A stretch of DNA of 64,000 bases, from contig DF237185.1 in assembly GCA_000708835.1 (NCBI GenBank), positions 71,569 to 135,568 on the forward strand. Direction: 5' to 3'. Position numbers and translations under genes: made by a program. Source of the stretch: Klebsormidium nitens. Lineage: Eukaryota; Streptophyta; Klebsormidiophyceae; Klebsormidiales; Klebsormidiaceae. Shown here piece by piece: positions 21,601-33,900 of the stretch (its first letter is position 1; each line of letters opens with the position of its first letter). Below the pieces are notes generated by a model. It ran no database searches, was not told the DNA's origin, and saw only the letters and a program-made list of their open reading frames with translations.

Positions 21601-22783
21601 AACGGAGGACCAAGCGAAGGCGTTGGTTTCGGAGGATAAGAGAAAAGGTGAGACTTGAGTGACGGGTTCGGCTGAACTGGTGGCGACTAAGCGCAACGAC
21701 TGCCTTGGTTCAAGGATCGATGCTTACCTACTCTGCTGAGTGCGAGAGCGGTTCAGGAGAATCGGTAGGAGAAAAGGATTAAGGAATGGGGTATGGGCGC
21801 TGATGGGACTACACTGCGTTTACACAAGGTGCAAAGTTTACATTGTTCACTTTTCAGAAAAGCGTTTCGGTCCCCAATTGCTTGACTGGTACCATATTAC
21901 GCGAATACTAAGAAGTAGTATAACGGTACAGCGCAAGGGCTTCGTGTCCAATTCCGGGCTTCATCCCTCTGTCCGAGATGGAAGCGCACTTTCGTGCTCA
22001 GGCTGTGTCTTCCGATAAGCACAAGAGCCGTTGACTTCGTATATTTCCCCGTTTCCTTTCGAGTTTGTTGTTTCAATGTTGTGATGAAGTAAAAGTGTGG
22101 TGTCGTTTGACTGCTTGCAAAAAGTCAGAGTGGTCAGACTGTGCAGCTTGAAGATTTGGCCTCCATAGCAATATAAGGAGCCGCCTTGTGTTCCTGCTTC
22201 TGACATGCTTTGAGAGGCATGCCTCCGTAAGTGAGTCGAAATTTGGCTATAAGGGGTTAGCGGCGACCAAGATTGGTGAGCGTCAGCTCTGTCCTCAGCC
22301 GTGCACCATGCGCATTGCTTCGCTTGATCTATGGCTTTCAATAAATACGCTGGGCATACTACTCGATCGGAGCAAGCGTGAAGCCTGCGGTCGGGACCGG
22401 AAAAGGAGAGGGTGTAGAATCAAGCACACGGTGGTCGTTGCAACATTTGACCGTCCTTCTCTGACCTTCACTGACCGTAACTTGCTCTGTGGCTGACGTT
22501 CGACCACCTATTTGTCCTGTTGTTAACGCGACGTCTGACCATATGTTTGACCTCGTCACTTTACTGTGGTCGATGCGACAAGTGGCCAGCTGTCTGACCG
22601 CGTCACTTTCCTATGATTGACACAACTTCTGACCATACTTCTGATCACGTCACTTTTCCTGGATCAGCTGCGGAGGCTGCTGCTTGGGGCGGTCAAGTAC
22701 CAAGTGCACGGGCGAACGACGGGGCCGCAGAGAAGCCTGCGGAAGCAGAAAAAGTGGGGAGCACGAAAGAGTCGTCGTCATGA
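18649..22783 (+). CDS. HCF106: Chloroplast Tat translocase subunit Hcf106 (TatB type)
   Basis: Five exons in consistent phase: 18649-18898, 20084-20280, 20746-20926, 21564-21647 and 22668-22783, giving 275 residues. Exon 1 encodes a Ser/Lys/Arg-rich transit peptide starting MAAVSARSALPSLKQ. Exon 2 carries the diagnostic TatA/B-type core: GVGAPEALVIGVVALLVFGP, hinge GPKGL, then the amphipathic helix AEVARNLGKTLKTFQPTIKE. Exon 3 continues DVSREFRSTLEQEIGLDEI and a proline stretch; exon 4 gives PRAYTTDEMLRVTEDQ; exon 5 is an Ala/Glu-rich tail. This matches plant Hcf106 throughout, including DVSR.F.STLE.EIGLD, which separates it from Tha4. With cpTatC and Tha4, Hcf106 forms the thylakoid twin-arginine translocon and belongs to the receptor complex. 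The membrane Glu (GAPE) is present. Intron 1 holds a decayed copy of the start of exon 2. Confidence 0.95.
19788..19829 (+). repeat. Decayed copy of the HCF106 exon 2 5' edge inside intron 1
   Basis: This stretch aligns with 20087-20132 at the start of exon 2 (shared GAGGCG-TTCTAG, GCCGCCA and GGGG.CTCG blocks) with scattered substitutions and small indels. It would translate as a TNTRGVL-like relic of TSRRGVS and soon hits a stop. No good acceptor precedes it, so it is probably unspliced. Confidence 0.65.
22440..22665 (+). repeat. Degenerate repeats of the intron 4 3' end in HCF106
   Basis: Variants of CTGACC(N)CGTCACTTT...CT occur about four times, at intervals of roughly 50-65 bases, immediately before the exon 5 acceptor. 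This fits the junction-linked repeats elsewhere in the window. Confidence 0.55.
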
Positions 22784-24796
22784 GCTGTCATTCGATGGTC
22801 AACTTTTTTGGGAATCTGATTGCATCACTGTTGAACTTGTGTAGGCTTGAAGAACGGTTTGAAATATTATGCGTGCATGAGAATGAGCCTATTCTGATTC
22901 AGGTTGCAAGATGACGCAGTTGAGAGCAGCGGTCGGAAAGATATGATAGGCTTGTAAAATAGTGGTAATTTGGCACCATTCAGCTGCTCTCAAGCCGTCG
23001 CAGGACATTGTTGTAATCCCTGCTCCCAAAGCACTGCATTTTCGATGGTAGGTCGGCCTACATCGGGCATGCTCGGGCTGGCGGCCGCCATGACGAGTCA
23101 CAGATGGAATCGCGTTTCGCCTCCATGATTAGCCTAGGCCGGGAGCGCATCATGCGTGGCGGGTCAAAGTATCCAGGCAATATGGCCGCCACGTAAATCA
23201 GCATTACTAGCTAGTATGGGGCGCCTGGCCAGCTATACATTGAGTCTCTGATCGACGTGACTAGCTCATGGTGGCAGTGGTCGGGCTAGGTACGCACTGC
23301 ACTAATTTGTGCCATAGCTTTCAATTCTTTTGCACAGCTATTCAATTGCACTATCCAAGAGAGTCATTTGCCCAGAATATGAATGTCCGGGTCTGCCGTC
23401 ATGACGATCTGACACGTTCAATGCACGTATACTCCACTCGATTATATAGAAACTAAAGTGGCGCATGCAATCCAAAGTGACCGCAGGCGAGCGTCACTGT
23501 CACATATGCAGTATATGGCTGCGGTATACAAATCATGCAATTGATCGAAACTACCAATTATACCGTTATACGTGCCGGGGCAAACTAAGATATTTGAGAT
23601 CCCCAACGCGCTCTGCAATTAATGGATCATGCATTTGAGCTAGCCCGTAAATAATCTCGTATGCAGCGCATCAAATCTCAACTAACTATACAGAAAGAGC
23701 TTATTGCGAGAGAAATAATTCCCATCAGGAACAGTGTGCAGTCGCGGCTGCGTGGACGTGGTTAGATTAAAAGAAGTCAACGCAGCAACCTGGGCCCAGG
23801 ACTTCGAGTCGGCCAGGACAGCGCTGCGCGGCAGTGCATTTGTCAAAGCACTGATGGAAGTGCCCAAATCATGGATGAAGGCATCCGATAATGGACGGAT
23901 CCAACCTATTGCAGGCTAGCCTAACCTGAGTCCGACTCACTGCACCTAGATTACCTTTTTATATCGAACAGAATCACATTGTGAGCTCCAGGGGCCTACC
24001 GTACATTGCATGTGTACTTTTGATTCGACAAACTCGCGCGAAGCCTCACCGTCTAGGTCTAATTGCCATGCGCCCTATCCCTACCCTCCAAAGCACAACA
24101 AGGCCTGGCATAAGCTCATCCATGACTGTGGATCAGTCCTAACAAAGGGTGGCCTCCCCAAATTCTTCTAAATCCTACTCACTAAATACCAGTAAGCAAG
24201 TAACACTGTAAGCAGATACGTGCTCTGCTGCTCTGCTGTCCACCTCTATGCTGTCACCGTCTACATGTAAACGGATCACGGCGGCTAGATAGAACGCCAA
24301 ATGTTCCTACCAATCTAGAATTACTTGATCTCATAAACCATCAGGAGCATCAGCAGTTGGGCGCGAGGCATATTGAGTGCATCTGTCGGCGACAGGCTTA
24401 CATCAAGAAGAACGTTGTAACACCACAAAAGCTGCACGCAAAGTTCAAAAGACGTCAGCATGGCTCTTGACGCAGAATCAAACCTCTCTTAACGGTTGAA
24501 CCCTGGTGTCGATCGGACAAAAAGATACGGCAAAGCTTAGACTACGACCCAAAAAAACTGAGGAAGGTCATCCGAGCAAGACTCTACCAAGCAAACCTCC
24601 CTCCCGTCTTTGAATGCATGAGCTAAGTACGAGGACCAGATTCGCAGCCCTCGTTCGCAGCGCGACTCAAATAAGCAAGACAACCGACATGCATGCCACA
24701 CTCTGCCCGGGTATCATGTTGTTCAGGAGAGTTGGAAGTATGCTTACAAAGACGGCGCATAGAGACGAGGCACCGAAATTTGGATCCCGATCAGCG
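22784..24796. other. Convergent intergenic region between HCF106 and KUP
   Basis: No supported gene. A plus-strand open frame at about 23734-23919 has coding-like composition (ATWAQDFESARTALRGSAF) but no ATG or partner exon. The missing last exon of the minus-strand transporter could also lie here; I looked for the usual KUP C-terminal pattern and did not find it. Confidence 0.35.
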
Positions 24797-24904
24797 TCAA
24801 ATACGCTTCCCCGCTCCAAAAGAGAATAAAGACTTTCGACGTGCAGGAAAGAGGCGGAGTTGCAAGGGTACCCGGAGCTGTCAAAGGAAAGGCGAGTGAC
24901 TCAC

Positions 24905-27900
24905 GAAACGTTGCATGTGGGTAGCGCTCTTGGCGGGCTTCAAGATGGGCTTCGTCTTGATGTACATGATCTCGTGCTGCGCCGCTTCTTTCACCAGGCT
25001 CATTTGCCAGCCCCGTTCGGTCAGGCTGAGCCGGATCGGGCGCTTCTTGGGTGTGTCCAACGCGGACGGAGACCTGCGGGATTCTTTCATCACTCAGCCG
25101 TCCGTTTGACCGGTACGGGCACATGATTTACTCGCCGATTAGGGTTTCGGATACTAGCAGCAACCCTACTAGACTAGCTTCCAAGGCGTTAAAACAGCAC
25201 AACCTATGTAATGGAGATAGAATCGCCATGTTCCTCATGGAAGTACTCACTTAGGTTAGTCTTCAACCGGGATTGGAACACAGACTTAGGTGATACTCTC
25301 ACCGAGGAGTATCGGTGGGGCCTGGAACTAGAGCGGTGGGAAAAGAACTGCTGTATAGGTGCCACTCTCACCGAGGCGTGTCGGCACGGCCTTGATTGAG
25401 AGCGGTGCCAGGGAAAAGAACCGCAAAATCGGAGGTACTCTCACCGAGGCGTGTCGGTAGGGGCTTGAACTAGAGCGGTGGAAAAAAGAAGCGCATAATC
25501 GGTGGTACTCTCACCGGGGCGTGTCGGTGGGGCCGGGAACTAGAGCGGTGGAACTGCCCACGTGCGAGAGCGCGCTGGAGCTCGACACGTGGGACATGGG
25601 CGACCCGGGGCCGGAACTGGGCGTCCGATGGAGCAGCTCCTTGGTGGAACCGTAGGCTAAGTAGTGCGAGATCGCGCAGAGCACCTGTTGCGCGAACCCC
25701 GTCGAGTGGTCGGGGTCGTCCATGTAGCCGTAGCGCGCGACGACGCNNNNNNNNNNNNNNNNNNNNNNNNNNNNNNNNNNNNNNNNNNNNNNNNNNNNNN
25801 NNNNNNNNNNNNNNNNNNNNNNNNNNNNNNNNNNNNNNNNNNNNNNNNNNNNNNNNNNNNNNNNNNNNNNNNNNNNNNNNNNNNNNNNNNNNNNNNNNNN
25901 NNNNNNNNNNNNNNNNNNNNNNNNNNNNNNNNNNNNNNNNNNNNNNNNNNNNNNNNNNNNNNNNNNNNNNNNNNNNNNNNNNNNNNNNNNNNNNNNNNNN
26001 NNNNNNNNNNNNNNNNNNNNNNNNNNNNNNNNNNNNNNNNNNNNNNNNNNNNNNNNNNNNNNNNNNNNNNNNNNNNNNNNNNNNNNNNNNNNNNNNNNNN
26101 NNNNNNNNNNNNNNNNNNNNNNNNNNNNNNNNNNNNNNNNNNNNNNNCCAAAGTCGGGCTAAGCAGGACATCTCCACTCAAAAGGTTGGGTTAAGCTCGT
26201 CGGGGTGAAGTCGATCTGGCCGACGGAGAGAAGCTTGTTGGGTTCAAAGAAGGTTACAGACGTGGTCGTAAAGAGGGTCCTGCCACTGGCGTCGCTTTGA
26301 GCAGGACACCTCAATCAAGGGGTTGGGTTAAGTTTGTCGGAGTTGGGTTAATCTCGTCGACAGAGAGAAGGTTGTATGAGTTCGAAGCGGGTTATAGACG
26401 TTGTCGTAAAGAGGGTCCTGCCACGGGCGTGGGTTTGAGCAGGACATCTCCACTTAAGGGGTTGGGTTAATTTTGGTGGGGTTGAGTTAATCTCGGTCGA
26501 CTGACAGAAGGTTGTACGTTTCGAAGAGGTTTGCAGACGTGGTGGTATTCAGAGAATTATACCCAATCCACACGATACTTGCCCCCTTTGTGCTGGTTGG
26601 AGGCGCAATGCTGGGGCCCTGTTCAAAGGTTGCACGTGAATCGCGGAGGCAGATGCGTCGATGGTCGAGGACATCGGAGTCGAACGGACAGAGCGACCTA
26701 TAGGGCTAGCAAGGTTTCCCAAAGAGCGAAAAGCAGTGAAGAGCAACAAGCGAAATTTGTACACAACGTATAAAGCAAAGGAGGAACAAGGACGAGAAAA
26801 CCAAACGTAGACCACGGCAAGTGTTGGCTTGCTACCAGGCTTCTTACCAGACTTGCGTCAGACGTATCCTATTCCGGTCATTGGACCTGTAACCAGCCCA
26901 TAAGCAAGGGCCAAAACGTACTGTTTACCGAGGGACTGGAGAGGAACAAAGACACCTCTCTGAGCTAGATAAACACCTTGGTCTCGTGACAAAGGGAAAA
27001 AAAGTGAGTACAGACGGAAGGAGTGGAGCAGCATACCTCTCTGGGTGAAATAAACCCCATGTTCTCTTGAAAAGGAAAAGAAACCGAGTACAGACGGAAG
27101 GAATGGAGCAAACATACTCTCTGAGCGAGATAAACTCCATGATCTCTTGAAAAAGAAAAGAAAGCGGGTGTAGACGTAAGGAGCGGAGCAAACATACCTC
27201 TCTGAGCGACATAAACACCATGACCTCGTGAACCGCGGGCATCGCCTTCAGCGAGAAGGCGAAGTGTGGAGGGAGTCTGTAAATGGTGTCGCAGTAGAAG
27301 AGCGCGGCGCCTTTGGTTACGATCACCTTCTGACCGGAGCTCTTGAGGCGGTAATGGAGGGGCTCCTTGGGGCCACTTGGGATGTCCTGATTTGGGAAAA
27401 GGGTTTTAGGGTTTAAGATTCTTGTAGAATTTTGAAGTTCTAGGTTTCCGGAGTGTTAAGGAGGGGTTTCTTTGGGGCCACTGGGAATGTCCTGATTTGG
27501 GGAAAGGGTTTTACGGTTAAGATTCTTTGAAGTTCTAGGTTCCCGAAGTGTTAAGGAGGGGTTTCTTTGGGGCCTCTTGGAATGTCCTGAAGCTGAACGG
27601 GAGTTGAGGTTGTGAGACTTTCCTGGGATTCTGAAGGCTTAGGGTTTTGAGTGTTGAAAGGGGTTCCTTGGGGCCCCTTGGAATGTCCTGGGAATGCGAA
27701 TTAGGGTTCCAGGATTTAGGATCATGGAGATTCGGAGTTCCATGGTTTCGAAGTGTAAGGAGGGGTTCCTTGGCACCTGAACAATCAAAGGAAAAGCTCA
27801 GTCAAATCGTCGTCCACATTCGTGCACGATGCCAAGGTCGCGAGAGGAGGGAGGCCGACCGAGCTCCCGTCTTTTTGTGAGAAGTATATTCGAGCCTTGT

Positions 27901-30900
27901 TCCAGTCAGAGGTCCTCTTCACATTGAACGGCCATTCAAAAGCGGTTGAATGTTTGACAGACAAAGGCGGCCGCGACTTCAAGCGCGACTTTCTCGATTC
28001 TGCGGTATGCTGATCAAGAATCCGCAACTCAGAAATGGACCAGTCAGCAGCTTTTCGGGATTCAAAACAGCAGTTCTAACACTTTAATCAACTGCCCTCG
28101 GACTGCAAACTATTTACCGGCAGCAGGCCACGTGGCTTTCGAGAGCCACTCGTCAATGAGGTCGCCAACACTGACGTCAGAATGTTGACAGCTGTCCATT
28201 TGGCAGGAGCGTAAGCTCTAGAACTTCGCAAATGGATGCAGCTCTTCTCTTTGCCCTTTGAAGCAGGACGGGTGATAGGAGGAGCATCCACAGGCCAATT
28301 TCACCTCGTCATAAGAATTCAAAGGCAGTTCTCACCTCGTCATCAGAAGAGAAGGTCGGAGCGTAAGCGCTCTCATCCGGAACCAGCACGTCTTCCAGCT
28401 GGGCTCCCATGCCGCAACCCACCAAGTAACGTTTAGTAGAGCCCCAATGCCAGCTGTAGCTGATGAGAAGCACCACACTGGCGATGGTAAGCGGCACGTA
28501 GCCGCCGTGCGCAATCTGCGGCAACGGATAATGGCAATGAGCGGCAAGTTATTACTTTGCGCGAACTGCGGGGACTGAAAGCTTATGCTGCCCGCTTTTC
28601 TGGTTTAATGGGACTGTCGAAAAGAGGTCCTTGATCCGGCTTGTTAAAGGGGGGAGCGCGAGAAGACGTGTTGAGCTATCGAGGGAGAGTCGACGACGGG
28701 CCTCTTCGAAAACGCGAGCGAAGCATGCTGGCAAATATCGAAGTCGGCAGACCTCTGGCGTTTTAAAATCGGAGCTTTGTCGCCCGCAGACAAAGCTCCA
28801 AGGAGGCACAGCGTTAAAGCTGCAACATGCTAAGGTGTCAGAAGAGAGTACAAAACTAGACTCTCAAAGACTGCCAAACGCTTGCGGATAAGAGTCTCGG
28901 ACGTACACCAAAGAAAGCCCTCAAGCGAACCAGCAAAGAGGAGGTCCCTTTTAGCTAAGTTGTGGACTAAGTAAGGACGACGCGTGAAAGAACACTGCAC
29001 AAACTTGTTCGCGAAGCTTCCTTGTTTATGTCGCTTGCCGCTGTGATCATCATTGTAGCGATCGCTCTCCCGATTATGGCACAAATCAGAGTAGAATCTT
29101 GCGATATAAGCCCGAACATAAGAAAAGATTCTACAAACCTTTCTCTCCGTCACCCTTCCAAACTTCAGATACTTCCGACATCGTGGAACCCAGCCACCGT
29201 AAACGTTCTTTTAGCAAAGCCTGGGTTGAGGTTCCTGATGTGGTTCCGCCGGTGAAATGACCTTACTGACTGTCCATGTCCATGCAGAATACGAGCTTAC
29301 CTTGAACAAGTTGGACGAGAGGTAGATCGACTCCATGAACATGAACCAGCCGAAGAATATCGCAATGACCACCACGTGGGTCCGCCAGATAACGAGCATC
29401 ACGAGCGTCACGAGGCACGTGGTGATGATCATTACGCACATCACAGCAATACCTGCAAGATCCAGATCACAAGAATTGTGAGAATATGTGCGATCGTGCA
29501 GAGTCGAGGCACCCGGTTGAGGAGCTTTGCTACGACTTTCTCTCTCCGTGACTTCTCTTCGTGTGGTCAAGTCAAGCGAACGCTCTGAGTTGGACAGTCG
29601 TTGGATGAAGTCATTCGAAAACGGGTCTTGGCAAGGATGAGTCACCGGAGTATTGACTGCCACATCTGCAGCTTCCACAGAGCTATTCAATGATCAAAAG
29701 TGCTCATCAATGATCAAAAGTGCTCAGGAATCTGACGAAAAACTGACACGTCACACAAAAGGGACGCCTAATACGTAGACGCCGCATGTGCACTTCAAAA
29801 ATGAATCCCTCAACGACCAATGTTCCAGAAAGAATACAACAGGCCAGGGAATAGCAGCGATGCCATCGGCTCTGCGGAACGGGACCTTTTGATACAGGCC
29901 GTCGATCAAGAATATGTAGAAGTCTAGACCGGCATTGACAACAGGCGAAACTCACCGAACGCGTGGCCCAAAGCATCTCCGTTGAGAGGCATATCGGACG
30001 GCTGTGGCAACGAAAAGCCGAGCACGCAGGCGATGCCGAGAGTCATGAGCGCCCAGTTGACGTTGGGGATGTAGATCTGGCCTTGCACCGTTTTGGACGT
30101 GTGGATGACCTTCATTTTGGGGAAGCACTGGAGCGACATGGATTGCGAGATGATGGAGAAAACGCCTGCACGAGATACGCACGGCTCATTAATTGCAGAT
30201 CGACTGGTTTCTTCAGGCAGTGAAACTGAAGCAGTGTGTAGGGACCCAGTTTGCAAGATCGATCTGGAGCAGTCAAATGGAGGTCTGGATGTCGACTGCC
30301 CATCAGTCTAGTATGGTCTAGACCTTTCATTGTTCGGCTCGAGCTGTGAATTGGAGCACAGAAAGTCCCCAGAAAAGGATGCTTGATCCCAGAACCGTCT
30401 AGTAAGTGGAGGCCTTGCCATCCCGAGCAGTTGAGACACAGTACTGCGATTCGATTCCATCAGAATGACCGCTTCTCCGTACGCACGTCTTTGCCTCCCT
30501 TGTTGACATGACATGTTCCTAAAACGGTAACGCATTTTTATTCGTGATCTTATTGGCCGGAACCCTTACCGGGTTGGCCGCGTTGACCGAGATCGAAACT
30601 TGAGCGAGTAACCCCGTACTTACCCCAGCAGATCCACTGCTTCGAAAACGAGAGATCCGTAACTTCATATCAAAACCTTTCATCGCAAAACTTCCAAGGG
30701 AAAGGACTTTCTAGTTTCAGGCAGTCTGGTTGTCCGTGGGTTAGTTTCGTGGTGCAAAGGGTCGCGTGCTTCCTAAGAGAGATCCTGCACGACGTCATCC
30801 CGGTCGTTCGCCGAAGCAATCTGAGTACCAGTCCCTATAGAAACTATTCCGGCTGACTCCTCACGACTCCGTTGGAAAAGAACACCATGCCCGGGGTTTC

Positions 30901-33900
30901 ATTTGTTCGGGTTTCTTTCGATATTCTGGGGATCTTGCAATCCAGAGTGAAGGCGGGCTCACCAGAGATGATGGCTTGGCTAGCCACCATAGTTGCCAGC
31001 GTCGCGACGACAAAAGCGGGCCAGAACACGGGTTCTGGAATGGCTTTGAAGTACGCCTGAGGAGTGTCCCCCGGGTTCCGGGACAGGTACGCCCCTTGGC
31101 CGAGATAGATCAGGAGGAGGCTGGGGTAGACCACTGTGAGCGTGCTTGCCTGAGATAGTGTAAGTGACAGTCAGCATTCGCTTTGATGCGATTGGATCGC
31201 CCCTCCCAAGACATCAGCTCCGATGCAGATCGTTGTGATTGATCCTGACAACCTCCTTTCTGTCAAGGGTTTGTGCATTGATGTCAAATTCGCTGACGGA
31301 ACGTTAGAAGATGGTCGACTCCTTATGCTTTGGAAATACTTGGCAGAGAGGTGGGTACCCATTGAAAATGTGGGTTGCAACGCGGCATCGCCCCTCAATA
31401 CTTCCAACCGCGACTCGTTTTGCAATCTGACCAGGTCGACGGCATTAGCATAGCGTTGGCATAGGGACGGCCACCACCATCAGGAGACCAGCGCAGCGCA
31501 CGATGCATGGGCCGAGCAGTGGAGGGGGACCGGAAAAAAGTGGAGCGCGGGAAATGGATGAGGGCGAGAAGAAAGACGGGGCTGGTGCAAATAGTGAAGA
31601 CGCAGGCAGTGCGGGAGGGGCGGCGAAGGAAGAGGGTCCTAGAGGTGAAGAGGGGCAGCTTTTTGAGAGCGCGCCTGAACAGTGCTCTGCTGACGTGGGC
31701 GCCAAGAGCTCTGCTGACATCAGCGGGGGGAGGATCTCATACTTGTTCCCTCACCCTGATCGCTTGCACGTTGAAGTGTCCCAGGTCCGCGAAGAGGCCT
31801 TCCACGCCCGTGATGCAGAGGCAGATACCGCCCAAGCTGATCCACCCTTCCTTTTTGTTGCGGACAAGGTACATAATGCCGTGGTGGGGAGAGAACGCCT
31901 GCACCAATGGAAAATGGGTTTGATTTTAGGATTAAGCCAGGTTGAGATCGGTCAGTAACTGGGGAACGGGTGGGGTAAGTCGGGGGGGTAGTATGGGTAC
32001 GGATGCGGAAAATGTTGGTTTGTGGCTAGGATATTAGTTTGATGCGTCCTCCCGGTTCGAATTGTGTATCTTAACCTGGCTCAACTCAACCTAGAACCGA
32101 AACTTATGAGTGAAAAGTGGGATGAGGTCACGTTGGATGCAGTTAGCTCTCAACGATGACGTCTTGAGCGCAGTCGGTGGAATATTCGTTTGCTCCGTCT
32201 ACGGTTATAGAGCACTGCTTCCCACTTTCAAACGATTGCCTTCAAGACAGCTTCGCATGATCGGTAAGCTCAAGCACCGTCTCTGGGCGAAGCAAAGAAT
32301 ACCCTCTAAGCGGCTGCTAGGTGCTGGTGACTTGTTGGGAGAGAAAACGAAACAAACATCCGGAAAAAAGGGGCGGACAAAAGGAAAATCGGCTCAAAGA
32401 CGGGTGGCTTTGAGGAGAGGTCTGTAGAAGTACGGATCCCCGAAGTCTGTAGAAGTACGGACTGCTAGAAACTGCTTGTAAACAAATTAGATGCTTATGA
32501 ATACCTATCTCCAAACTCTCCGCAAGACTGCTATGGAAGAGGCACTCTGGCAGTGTTAGGAATCCTGATCCTGGGCCGTCTAGCCAGATTACCGCCAAAA
32601 TGAAATGCCAAGCGTGATGAGTCAGAAAGCAGCGGGTAAAACCCCAAATTCCTAGAACTCTTGAAACCCTCAACCCGCAACCTGTAAATTTCAAGACCCT
32701 CAGACCATCAGACCCTACAAATCTTTTTAGATACCTTAAAGATGGCAGGGTTCCACGTGTGGATGTTGTACATCCCGATGCCCGCGTTGAGGACGAAGAA
32801 GCTGATCAGGATCGGAGCGAAGATGAAGCTGATCCTGTTCGTGCCAAGTCTTTGGCACCCAAAGATGATGGCCATGATGACGCAAGTCGCGGCAATAACG
32901 GCGCCTGCAGTGGATTGTGCAATGCATCAGATAAGTCCCTCCGAAAGAGCTTCGTTTTTAGTGGGTAGTAAATCCTACTGATTGGAGCTTCACAGGCTAA
33001 ATTTTGAGATCGACGCCTCCTGGGTAGGAAGGCGACAGTCGGGCAAAGCTTTCTGGATTCAAAACGTTTTAACAAGGTTTTGTCAGGATTGCATCTATGC
33101 AATGATCAGGGAAAGTAGTAAACGACGCGGGAAGGAGCGGCGCTCTGCAGGATCCGGGGTTTGTTACTTTCGTCGGTGCCTGTAGCTCAAAGTAAAGGGA
33201 ACTGCTTCATTACCCGCGTGGACTTCTAGTTTCTGAGAAAGGATGATCCTGTGGACCAAATACTGCGCTCGTGCAATATTCACATGAAAGCAGAAACTGC
33301 AAGCACCAGATCACAAACCGCAAGAAGAAGTACGAAATTAGGAAGAAAAGCAAATGACCCTATTCACCGGCGGAATTTACGGTCGAGCCGTCCTCTGCCA
33401 GAAGCTCCTTCGTGCCTTGCAGGCCCGTCCTATGAGATCATCATACGAACTCTTACGAGACCATACGAAAGCATTCATACGAGGTCACTGACCGGATCCA
33501 GCTTTCATCTCTGGGAAGCTCCTTTCAGACTTGCAGCCCGTCACATGAAAGTACCATGCGGGATCACAGGGGACCACACGAAACCACTTATACGAGGTCA
33601 CACGGGTCGAGCTGTCACCTCTGAGAAGCTCCTCTAAGACTTGCAGCCCGTCATACGCATACGGGATCGTACGAGACAATACGAGATCAATCATACGAGG
33701 TCGCTCACCGTTGGGAATGATGGTCGACCCGTCCTCTCTGAGCAGCTCCTTCGGAACTTGCAGCCCGGTCATGGCGGACAGCACTGCGCAGAAAGCGGGA
33801 CGAGCGTGTTTGGCGACGTAACGCATGCACCCTCCTCCGCACTCAAGCGTTTCATAGAATTGTTGCACTCAGTTGCCCCCCCCCCCCCTTCGCGATCGAA

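Noticed and set aside
23734-23919. Plus-strand open frame with coding-like composition
   Set aside because: No ATG, no convincing splice signals and no recognisable domain; kept only as a remark in the intergenic entry.
24797-24877. Extra last exon of KUP (LRVPLQLRLFPARRKS...)
   Set aside because: Phase fits, but the peptide does not resemble the family C terminus; left as an alternative only.
25282-25535. CRISPR-like array of regularly spaced repeats
   Set aside because: The units are degenerate tandem copies of an exon/donor junction in a eukaryotic intron; there are no unique spacers between constant repeats and no cas genes.
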